Of a stretch of DNA of 64,000 nucleotides, positions 54,118 through 61,407 are shown in pieces. The translations under genes and the position numbers were made by a program. The first letter of the stretch is position 1. Each line of letters opens with the position of its first letter. Source of the stretch: Streptacidiphilus sp041262165 (lineage in GTDB: Bacteria; Actinomycetota; Actinomycetes; Streptomycetales; Streptomycetaceae). The notes under the pieces were generated by a model. That model was given only the letters and a program-made list of their open reading frames with translations, was not told the DNA's origin and did not search any database. The DNA lies in NCBI RefSeq assembly GCF_041262165.1, contig NZ_JBGCBY010000035.1:24247-88246 (forward strand), written 5' to 3'.

Positions 54118-55209
54118 TCAGTCGCCGCGGTGCAGAGCCAGCAGGGCGGTGTCGTCGGTCAGGCCGTCCGGGACGTACGCCTTGAGGTCCGTGACGAGCT
54201 GGTCCAGCAGTGCCTGCGGATCCTGCTCGCGCATCCGTTCCAGGCGTTGGGCCAGTGGGTAGAACTCGCCGGTCCGGTCCCTGGCCTCGGACACCCCGTC
54301 GGTGTAGAGCAGGAGGGTGTCGCCCGCTCCGAAGTCGACGGCGCTGTCCTGGTACGCGGCGTCCAGCAGGGCCCCCATCGCCAGCGGCGGCAGCCGGACG
54401 GGTGGCTCCGCCCAGGCCACGGTGCCGTCATGAAGCAGCAGGGCGTCCGGGTGACCGCAGTTGACCATCCGGACGGAGCGGCCCGCGTCCGGCACGCTCA
54501 GCATGATCGCCGTCACGAACTCCTCGCTCGCCGGGCGTCGTGCCAGCGCGGCGTCCAGGCGTGCGGCCACCCGGGCGAGGTCCGGTTCCGCGCGAGCCGC
54601 GTCCCGGAACACCCCGAGCACGTCGGCTGCGGTCTCCACGGCCTGCAGTCCCTTGCCGCGCACGTCGCCCAGGATCAGCCGGGTGCCGTACGGCGTGGGG
54701 ATCACCTCGTACAGGTCACCGCCGATCCGGGCCTCGGCCTCGGCGGCCAGATAGCGCACCGCGATCCGCAGAGACCCGATCCGCAGCGGCACAGGGCGCA
54801 GCAGTGCCCTCTGCGCTGCCTCCGACACGCTGCGCACCTGAGCGAGTTCCCGCTCGCGGGACGCCACCAGCACGACGGCTGCGACGCTGGTGAAGGTGAC
54901 GGCGAGGACTGTTGCCGCGGAGGTGACATGCACGACCAGCGGGACCCCGGGATTGCTGAGTGCCAGGGCGCCGACGCCCAGTACGGCGAGCAGGCCGCAC
55001 AGCAACGGGACGAGTGCCCTGCGGGTCCCGGTGCTCGCGAGTACCGGGACGGCGGCGAGCACCGGGGAGAGCGTCGAACGCGGCCCGGTCACCAGGTCGG
55101 CGACAACGGTGCCGGCGATCAGCACGTAGGCGGCGACACGAAAGCCGCGGGCGCGACGGGACAGGCGTACCGGAGGCAGTCCCAGCTGCGGTTCGGAAGC
55201 GGCTGTCAC
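54118..55209 (-). CDS. Membrane PP2C/SpoIIE (RsbU-type) phosphatase
   Basis: Serine phosphatase likely acting on an anti-anti-sigma factor. The 363 residues begin with four to five transmembrane helices (about 25-125) and end in a PP2C-type domain with intact metal ligands: 'RIGGDLYEVI', 'LGDVRGKG', 'YTDGVSEARD', 'LTDDTALL'. GTG at 55209 follows GGAGGGACC. It is the second of three SpoIIE-family proteins in this window. The membrane domain may sense an envelope or redox signal. Confidence 0.9.
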   Translation of the reverse strand: MTAASEPQLGLPPVRLSRRARGFRVAAYVLIAGTVVADLVTGPRSTLSPVLAAVPVLASTGTRRALVPLLCGLLAVLGVGALALSNPGVPLVVHVTSAATVLAVTFTSVAAVVLVASRERELAQVRSVSEAAQRALLRPVPLRIGSLRIAVRYLAAEAEARIGGDLYEVIPTPYGTRLILGDVRGKGLQAVETAADVLGVFRDAARAEPDLARVAARLDAALARRPASEEFVTAIMLSVPDAGRSVRMVNCGHPDALLLHDGTVAWAEPPVRLPPLAMGALLDAAYQDSAVDFGAGDTLLLYTDGVSEARDRTGEFYPLAQRLERMREQDPQALLDQLVTDLKAYVPDGLTDDTALLALHRGD

Positions 55210-55318
55210 GGTCCCTCCACAACGGCCCGGATGCCGGCCCGGATCCGGTCCCGGCACCTCCTGCCCATTGTCGCCTTGCTGCCCCCGGGTCGCCGCCGGG
55301 GGCCCTCCGCCCGCCGGG

Positions 55319-55897
55319 TCAGTCGCCCGAGTGCGCCCCGCGGGCGAGCAGCAGCAGCGCGTCCACGAGGTCCCCGGCGGGGGAGCCGGTCGCCAGTCGG
55401 CGCAGTTGCAGGCCGAAGACGAGAGCGACCGCGGTGCTCGCGAACCGCTCCGCATCGGGCACGCCGAGCCCCGCGAGGATCTTGGCGGCCAGCCGGTCGT
55501 ACGCGCCGAAGCACTCGGCCGCGGCGGCGCGCAGCCGCTCGTCGCGCCCGGCCTGGACGTACAGCTCGAAGGGTGCGATGTGCCTGCTGTCGAACGCCGT
55601 ACCGCCGGCGACCTGGCCCACCACCGCCGCGGCCTGGTCGAGGTCGACGCCCTCGGCCTGGCACTGGTCGGCGAGCTCGGTGAAGCGGCGGGTCTCCTCG
55701 GCGACGAAGTGCAGCAGGCTCTCCCGCAGCAGCTCGTGCTGGGTCTCGAAGTGGTACGTGACCGAGCCGAGGGCCACCCCGGCCTCCTTGGCGATCCGCC
55801 GGTTGGTGACCGCGGCGACGCCGTCCTGGCCGATGATGCGGAGAACGGCGTCGATGATGCTCTGTCGGGTGTCGGCGGGCTTGGACATGCCGGTCAT
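55319..55897 (-). CDS. TetR-family transcriptional regulator
   Basis: Repressor of 192 residues. N-terminal helix-turn-helix 'RQSIIDAVLRIIGQDGVAAV' then 'RRIAKEAGVALGSVTYHFE' and a helical ligand domain. The ATG at 55897 overlaps the amidase stop (ATGA), so the two are translated together. The likely operator is the perfect palindrome at 57341-57358, which would let it control both its own operon and the divergent dehydrogenase. Confidence 0.92.
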   Translation of the reverse strand: MTGMSKPADTRQSIIDAVLRIIGQDGVAAVTNRRIAKEAGVALGSVTYHFETQHELLRESLLHFVAEETRRFTELADQCQAEGVDLDQAAAVVGQVAGGTAFDSRHIAPFELYVQAGRDERLRAAAAECFGAYDRLAAKILAGLGVPDAERFASTAVALVFGLQLRRLATGSPAGDLVDALLLLARGAHSGD

Positions 55898-57327
55898 TGT
55901 TCCACCGGGGTGCTCTGGGCACCGGTCAGGGACGGGCGTCGCTCGTACCACCGCAGATCGTCCTCGAGCTGGGCGGCGAGTGAGATGAGCAGTTCCTCGC
56001 TGTTCGCGGGGCCGAGCAGCTGGGCGCCGACCGGCAGCCCGTCCCGGGTGAAGCCGGCCGGGACGCTGATGCCGGGCCAGCCGAGCACGTTCCACGGCCA
56101 GGCGTACGGGCAGGCGGCGGCCATCTTCATGTCGGTGCGGCGGCCGTTGAGCCCGTCGAAGGCACCGATCCTTGGTGGCGGCGCGGCCGTGGTCGGGGTG
56201 AGCACGACGTCGTAGGAGCTGAAGACGGCTCCGATCCTGCGGTGCTGGTGGGCCTCGCGTGCCCGGGCGAGCACCAGCGCCCGGCCGCCGAGTCGCCTGC
56301 CGTTGCGCTCGGCGCGACGGGTACGGGGATCGAGCAGGGCGGGCTCGGGGTGCAGCGAGGCGATCTCGGCGATGCCCGCGGTGCCGCGCGGCAGCAGGCT
56401 GAGACCGATCAGACCGTAGCGGGGCCTGGCCTCCTCGACGTGGTGGCCGAGGCGGGCGAGTGTCTCGGCGAGGTCGGTGACCGCCCGGCGCACGTCGGGG
56501 TGGACCGGGTTGTGGGTGCCGGTGAAGGCGGAGCGCCAGGCCAGGGCGATGCGCAACCGGCCCGGTTCGCGGCGGGCGGCGGCCTGGGCGTCGACGGCCG
56601 GCGGTCCGTGCGGATCCTCCCGGTGCGGCCCGGCGACCGCGTCCAGCAGCAGCGCGGCGTCCGCGACGGTACGGGCCAGCGGACCGTTGACCGTGAGCCC
56701 GTTGAAGGCGTCGGTGTACGGGTACAGCGAGACCCGCCCACGCTGCGGTTTGATGCCGACGAGGTGGGTCCAGGCGGCGGGGATGCGAATGGATCCCGCG
56801 CCGTCGGAACCGAGGGCGGCGGGTACGAGTCCGGCCGCGACGGCGGCGGCCGAGCCGCCGGAGGAGCCGCCCGGGGTGTGGCCGGTGTGCCAGGGGTTGC
56901 GGGTGGCGCCGAAGGCCGGACCCTCGGTGAACGGCCACTGGCCCAGCTCGCAGGCGTTGGTCTTGCCGACGATCACCGCTCCGGCCGCGCGGAGGCGCCG
57001 TACCGACTCACCGTCCGCGGTCACCGGAGCGGCCTCGCCGCGGCAACCGAACAGGGTCGGCAGTCCGGCGACGTCGGTGTCGTCCTTGACCGCGATCGGC
57101 ACGCCGAGCAGCGGCAGCCGCTCCCCGGCGGCGAGCCGCCGGTCCGCGTCCTCGGCCTCATGCAGCGCGGCCTCGCCCCGTACCCAGCGGAAGGCGTTGA
57201 GGGTGCCCTGGGTGGCCTCGATCCGATCGAGGGCCGCCTGCACCAGGGCCACGGACGTCACCTGGCCCTCCGTCAGCATGCGGGACTGCCCGGTGAGCCC
57301 GGTGGGGTCGGCTGTGGACACGGCCAT
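55894..57327 (-). CDS. Amidase-signature family hydrolase
   Basis: Hydrolyses amide (or ester) bonds with a Ser-cisSer-Lys triad. Over 477 residues: Lys81 in 'IAVKDD', Ser155 in 'GGSSGGSAAAV' and Ser179 in 'DGAGSIRIPA', spaced as in the family (24 residues between serines). No GatB or GatC partner is present, so it is a free-standing catabolic amidase rather than part of the tRNA amidotransferase. Substrate unknown. GGGAGG lies immediately before the ATG. Confidence 0.92.
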   Translation of the reverse strand: MAVSTADPTGLTGQSRMLTEGQVTSVALVQAALDRIEATQGTLNAFRWVRGEAALHEAEDADRRLAAGERLPLLGVPIAVKDDTDVAGLPTLFGCRGEAAPVTADGESVRRLRAAGAVIVGKTNACELGQWPFTEGPAFGATRNPWHTGHTPGGSSGGSAAAVAAGLVPAALGSDGAGSIRIPAAWTHLVGIKPQRGRVSLYPYTDAFNGLTVNGPLARTVADAALLLDAVAGPHREDPHGPPAVDAQAAARREPGRLRIALAWRSAFTGTHNPVHPDVRRAVTDLAETLARLGHHVEEARPRYGLIGLSLLPRGTAGIAEIASLHPEPALLDPRTRRAERNGRRLGGRALVLARAREAHQHRRIGAVFSSYDVVLTPTTAAPPPRIGAFDGLNGRRTDMKMAAACPYAWPWNVLGWPGISVPAGFTRDGLPVGAQLLGPANSEELLISLAAQLEDDLRWYERRPSLTGAQSTPVEQ

Positions 57328-57340
57328 CCTCCCTCTCTAT

Positions 57341-57358
57341 TGTTCGTTCGAACGAACA
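57341..57358. promoter_or_regulatory. Perfect 18-bp palindrome, candidate TetR operator
   Basis: TGTTCGTTCGAACGAACA is an exact palindrome in the 48-base gap between the divergent amidase-tetR operon and the SDR gene. Length, symmetry and position beside a tetR gene make it the likely operator for both directions. Confidence 0.85.
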
Positions 57359-57375
57359 GATCGGAGAGTACCCAT

Positions 57376-58167
57376 ATGCGCATCGCCGGATCAACTGTGC
57401 TGCTCACCGGAGTCACCGGTGGGATCGGCCGCACTCTCGCCAGCGAACTCGCCCGCAAGGGAGCGAAGTTGGTACTCACCGGGCGCCGGGCCGATGCGCT
57501 GGAGGCGGTCGCGGCGGAGTTCGGCGCCCGTACGGTCGTCGCTGACTTGGCCGAACCGGCGCAGGTCGAGCGTCTCGCCGAGGAGTGCGCCGACGCCGAC
57601 ATCCTCATCGCCAACGCCGCGCTGCCCTCCAGCGGTGACCTTCTCGACTACACGCCCGAGCAGGTCGACCGTGCCCTGACGGTCAATCTCCGAGCGCCCG
57701 TCATGCTGGCGCGTCTCCTCGCCCCGACCATGGTCGGCGCGGGCCGCGGCCACATCGCGTTCGTCGGCTCGATCTCGGGGAAGGCCGCGACCAGGTCCTC
57801 CTCGCTCTACAACGCGACCAAGTTCGGGCTGCGCGGATTCGCCCTCGGCTTGCGGCAGGATCTGCACGGCACCGGCGTGGGAGTCTCCGTTGTCCAGCCT
57901 GGTTTCGTCCGGGACGCGGGGATGTTCGCCGCCACCGGCGCCACGCCCCCCGGCGGCATGCGCACCGTCTCCCCGCAGCAGGTCGCGGCCGGCGTCATCC
58001 GCGCGATCGAGCGTGATCTGTGCGAGGTGAACGTGGCGCCGCTGGAGATGCGGGTGCTCAGCGCCATCGCCGGGCAGTTCCCCGGCTTCGCCGAGAAGGT
58101 CCAGCGCCGTTCCGGCGCCGAGCCCACGATCCGTCAGATCGTCGACGCCCAGCAGGACACCCGCTGA
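57376..58167 (+). CDS. Short-chain dehydrogenase/reductase (SDR)
   Basis: NAD(P)-dependent oxidoreductase of 263 residues. 'LLTGVTGGIGRTLASELA' binds the cofactor, 'NAALPSSG' is the NNAG-type motif, and Ser in 'GSISG' with 'YNATK' completes the active site. GGAGAG precedes the ATG. It faces the amidase-TetR operon across the shared operator, so it is probably induced by the same compound. Terminator at 58205-58235. Confidence 0.92.
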   Translation: MRIAGSTVLLTGVTGGIGRTLASELARKGAKLVLTGRRADALEAVAAEFGARTVVADLAEPAQVERLAEECADADILIANAALPSSGDLLDYTPEQVDRALTVNLRAPVMLARLLAPTMVGAGRGHIAFVGSISGKAATRSSSLYNATKFGLRGFALGLRQDLHGTGVGVSVVQPGFVRDAGMFAATGATPPGGMRTVSPQQVAAGVIRAIERDLCEVNVAPLEMRVLSAIAGQFPGFAEKVQRRSGAEPTIRQIVDAQQDTR

Positions 58168-58204
58168 GGGAGATCCCAGCGGGTTTCTTCCAGCGCTGGA
58201 ACAG

Positions 58205-58235
58205 CAGCGCCCCGAACTGTGGGTTCGGGGCGCTG
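58205..58235. terminator. Hairpin terminator between SDR and APC permease
   Basis: A perfect 13-base-pair stem, CAGCGCCCCGAAC (58205-58217) with GTTCGGGGCGCTG (58223-58235), five-base loop, between convergent genes. Confidence 0.85.
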
Positions 58236-58269
58236 TCCTCGCGCGCGGTTCGGCTTCCGAAGGCAGCTC

Positions 58270-59745
58270 TCAGGAAGCGCGGTCCTCCTCGGCGATCCGC
58301 TCCTTGGGGCGGAAGATCGCAAGGTAGGCGAGACCGACGACGGCGACGATGCCGACGGAGATCGGGACCAGCCACCGCTCGAAGAACGACGTGCCGTTCG
58401 GCGGGGTCTTGATCGACAGGACGATGATCGCGGTCACCCCGTAGACCAGGCCGGCGATGTTGACAGGCCAACCCCAGCGGCCGAGCCGGAACGTACCCGC
58501 GGGCTTCCAACCCTTCGCGCGGCCGATGATCGAGGCGAGGACGACCGACTGGAAGCCGACGTAGATGCCGACCACCGAGAAGGTGATGACGCGGGTGACC
58601 GTGGCGGACGGCAGGAAGGCCAGCCCGGCCGGGATGATCGCGGTGACGGCGGTGGCGGCCGGAGGCATGTGGAAGGTGGGATGCAACTTGGACAGGGTCC
58701 GGTGGCCGATGATCACGCCGTCGCGGGCGTAGGAGTACACGAGGCGGGTGGCCGCGGCCTGGATGGCCAGGGTGCAGGAGACGAAGCCGATCACGATCAT
58801 GGCCAGGGCGAACTTGCTGCCGACGCTGCCCAGCGAGGCCGCCAGGACGTCCTCCAGCGGAGTCGCAGACTTGCCGCTGATGACCGCGCCGAAGTCCGGC
58901 ACTGCCAGGATCAGGCCGAGGGTGAGGATCACGGTCGCGACCGCGCCGACCCCGAGCGTCATGCCCATCGCGCGGGGCACCTTGCGGGAGGGGTCCTTGA
59001 CCTCTTCGGCGATGTCGCCGCAGGCCTCGAAGCCGTAGAAGATCCACACCGCGAACAGGCAGGAGGCCAGGAAGGCGCCGGTGTAGCCGCCGGTCGCTCC
59101 CGCGCCGGAGGTGTGCATGATGACCGTGATGCTCTGCTTGTGGTGGAAGAACAGCAGGTAGAAGCCTATGCCGATGGTGCCGACCACCTCCGCGACCACG
59201 CCGATATTCGCCACGAACGCCAGCCGGCGGACGCCGAGCAGGTTCACCACCGCGCAGAGCAGGATCACCACGACCGTGGTGATGATCCTGTTGGTGTCCG
59301 TGGGGGCGTAACCGAGGAGCGGGCCCGCGTAGGTGGTGATCGGGTACGCCACCGAGGTGATCGTCACCAGCAGCGCCCAGGTGTACATCCAGCCCGACAT
59401 CCAGGCGTACTTGGGGCCGACGAGGCGCTTGGCCCACTGGTAGATGCCGCCGGCCAGCGGGTACTGCGAGGAGACCTCGGCGAAGGCGAGCAGCACCAGG
59501 CCCTGCCCGACCAGCACGAGGGGGATGGTCCAGAAGAAGGAGGGGCCGCCGGTGGCGAGTCCGTAGTCGAAGACGGAGTAGACGCCGACCAGTGGGGACA
59601 GGTAGGTGAAGCCGACGGCGAAGTTGGACCACAGGCCGAGCGCGCGGGTCAACTTCTGGCTGTAGCCGAGTTCGGCCAACTGAGCCGCGTCCGCCGCGTC
59701 CTGGTCGTGATGCTGGCCCTTGGTGCCGGGCGGTGCGAGTGACAT
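58270..59745 (-). CDS. APC-family amino-acid/amine permease
   Basis: Secondary transporter of 491 residues with about 12 helices. 'LGLWSNFAVGFTYLSPLVGV' covers TM1 and 'FYGFEACGDIAEEVKDPSRK' the TM6-loop signature typical of the GABA/choline-permease group. Divergent from the GntR/Cache pair, whose operator candidate lies in the gap. It may import a nitrogen compound handled by the nitrilase-family enzyme that begins at 63901 (inference). Confidence 0.92.
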   Translation of the reverse strand: MSLAPPGTKGQHHDQDAADAAQLAELGYSQKLTRALGLWSNFAVGFTYLSPLVGVYSVFDYGLATGGPSFFWTIPLVLVGQGLVLLAFAEVSSQYPLAGGIYQWAKRLVGPKYAWMSGWMYTWALLVTITSVAYPITTYAGPLLGYAPTDTNRIITTVVVILLCAVVNLLGVRRLAFVANIGVVAEVVGTIGIGFYLLFFHHKQSITVIMHTSGAGATGGYTGAFLASCLFAVWIFYGFEACGDIAEEVKDPSRKVPRAMGMTLGVGAVATVILTLGLILAVPDFGAVISGKSATPLEDVLAASLGSVGSKFALAMIVIGFVSCTLAIQAAATRLVYSYARDGVIIGHRTLSKLHPTFHMPPAATAVTAIIPAGLAFLPSATVTRVITFSVVGIYVGFQSVVLASIIGRAKGWKPAGTFRLGRWGWPVNIAGLVYGVTAIIVLSIKTPPNGTSFFERWLVPISVGIVAVVGLAYLAIFRPKERIAEEDRAS

Positions 59746-59802
59746 CGGAGGACGCCTTTCGGAGTGAACAGAGGGTGGGGGGCCTCGTGGGGCTGGCTAA
59801 AC

Positions 59803-59848
59803 ATATGAATCCATAGTTCACATGGCAAGGTTTCCGCCCTGTGAAACC
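59803..59848. promoter_or_regulatory. Candidate GntR operators between APC permease and gntR
   Basis: Two inverted repeats lie in the 142-base divergent gap. ATATGAA-n7-TTCACAT (59803-59823) has one mismatch between arms. GGTTTC-n8-GAAACC (59829-59848) is exact. The first is in the only AT-rich part of the gap and probably overlaps a promoter. Confidence 0.55.
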
Positions 59849-59887
59849 AACCTGTGATGAGATGGGGGCGGCAGATTCAGCGGAGGG

Positions 59888-60667
59888 GTGGCAGAGACTG
59901 ACGTGAACCGACTCTCCAGTGCGGCCCGCCGCGCGGTCTTCGCACCCCTCGACACCGAGGCAAAGGTCGAGGCGGTGGCGCGCCGACTCGGGGACGCGAT
60001 CGTGCTGGGTCTGCTCGCCGACGGCGAGCAGTTGCCCGGCGAGAGCGAGCTCGCTGCGTTGCTGGGCATCTCCACGGTGACGCTGCGCGAAGCACTCATG
60101 GCGCTGCGGCAGCAGGGTCTCGTCGCCACCCGCCGAGGCCGTGGCGGCGGGACCTTCGTCTGCGCCCCTGCGGACACCCTGCACGACCGGCTTTCCCAGC
60201 GACTCAACGCGCAGACCGCCGAGGAACTGCGCGACCTCGGGGACTACTACGCCTCCATTGCCGGCGGCATCGCCGGCCTCGCGGCGGAGCGCGCCGACCG
60301 CCAGGACCTGGACGCTCCGCATCGCTCCCTGCAGGACTTCGCCGCCGCCGAGGACGCCGCCACACGCGCTCGCATCGACGGCCGCTTCCACGTCGAGATC
60401 GCCGCAGCCGCCCAGTCCGCCCGGCTCACCCGCGAGGAGATCCGCCTCCAGACGGAGATCGGGCCGCTACTCTGTCTCCCGTTCATGGACGCCGAGGTCC
60501 ATCGCATCGCCAACGAGCAACATCGAGCCCTGCTCGAAGCCATCGCGGCCGGTGACGCGGTCCGAGCGCGCAGCCTGGCCGAGGACCATGTCCACGACCA
60601 GGTGCGCCACCTGATCGAACGCCGAATGGAGGGAGCGAAGGCATGGCCGGTGGAGCAGGTGCGGTGA
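59888..60667 (+). CDS. GntR/FadR-type transcriptional regulator
   Basis: Regulator of 259 residues. The winged helix reads 'QLPGESELAALLGISTVTLR', 'EALMALRQQGLVATRRGRGG', and a helical FCD domain follows ('DLGDYYASIAGGIAGLAAER', 'HRALLEAIAAGDAVRARSLA'). GTG 59888 or GTG 59903 is the start; the ribosome site fits neither well. It overlaps the Cache gene by 25 bases, so the two are co-expressed. It probably controls the divergent APC permease. Confidence 0.88.
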   Translation: MAETDVNRLSSAARRAVFAPLDTEAKVEAVARRLGDAIVLGLLADGEQLPGESELAALLGISTVTLREALMALRQQGLVATRRGRGGGTFVCAPADTLHDRLSQRLNAQTAEELRDLGDYYASIAGGIAGLAAERADRQDLDAPHRSLQDFAAAEDAATRARIDGRFHVEIAAAAQSARLTREEIRLQTEIGPLLCLPFMDAEVHRIANEQHRALLEAIAAGDAVRARSLAEDHVHDQVRHLIERRMEGAKAWPVEQVR

Positions 60668-61386
60668 GCGTGGGCGAGCGGGCCGTCGCCGAGGCAGCCG
60701 CCAAGGTGAGCGAGATGCTGGAGCGGGTCTTCGCCACCGCCCAGGAGACCGGGGAGCAGGCGGCGCGACTGCTCGTTCGTGCTCGTGCTCGGGACCGCCG
60801 TCTCTCCAGCCGCGATCTGACTGAGCTGCAACCACTGCTGCGCAGACAACTCGCCAGGCACATCGGCCTGATCTCCGGCACCGGCTTCGTAGCCTCGCCG
60901 GGCCTGCTCGCCGACGTCCCGGCCTGGATGGAGTGGTGGCAGACGCGCGTCGGCGGCGGAGTGCAGCCCATGCTGCTCGATCTCGACCCGGCGACCTCGG
61001 CGTACTCCGACTACACCCACTGGGACTGGTACGCCCTGCCCCGGGACACCGGCGAGCGGGCGGTGTCGGGGCCGTACGTCGACTACCTGTGCAGCGACGA
61101 GTACAGCCTCACCCTCGCTGTGCCGGTGCGTCTGGACGGTGTCTTCTCCGGCGTCGCCGCGGCCGACGTCTACCTGCGCCACTTCGAGGCCGCGGCCGGC
61201 CCCGCGCTGGCCGGCATTCCTGGCCCCGCCTACCTGGTCAACCCGCGCGGACGGGTAGCCGCGTCCAACACTCCGGCCCACCTGGCCGGCTCCCTGGTCC
61301 GCGACCTCGACGCCGCGTCGGCCCGGGGCGAGCTGCTGCTGCACCCTTGCGGAGAGATCCCGCTGGTCCTGGTCACGGAACCATGA
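60643..61386 (+). CDS. Soluble Cache-domain protein
   Basis: A 247-residue protein with a helical N-terminus and a PAS-like Cache fold ('GTGFVASPGLLADVPAWMEW', 'PATSAYSDYTHWDWY', 'GPYVDYLCSDEYSLTLAVPV'), the layout of small-molecule sensor domains of chemoreceptors and histidine kinases. It lacks a signal peptide and transmembrane helices, so it should be cytoplasmic. The ATG at 60643 has GGAGGGAG upstream; a GTG at 60664 would give a GTGA overlap. Coupled to the GntR gene, it is a probable ligand sensor or co-regulator. Confidence 0.82.
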   Translation: MAGGAGAVSVGERAVAEAAAKVSEMLERVFATAQETGEQAARLLVRARARDRRLSSRDLTELQPLLRRQLARHIGLISGTGFVASPGLLADVPAWMEWWQTRVGGGVQPMLLDLDPATSAYSDYTHWDWYALPRDTGERAVSGPYVDYLCSDEYSLTLAVPVRLDGVFSGVAAADVYLRHFEAAAGPALAGIPGPAYLVNPRGRVAASNTPAHLAGSLVRDLDAASARGELLLHPCGEIPLVLVTEP

Positions 61387-61407
61387 CCATCGGAGCGCGC
61401 GGGCGGG

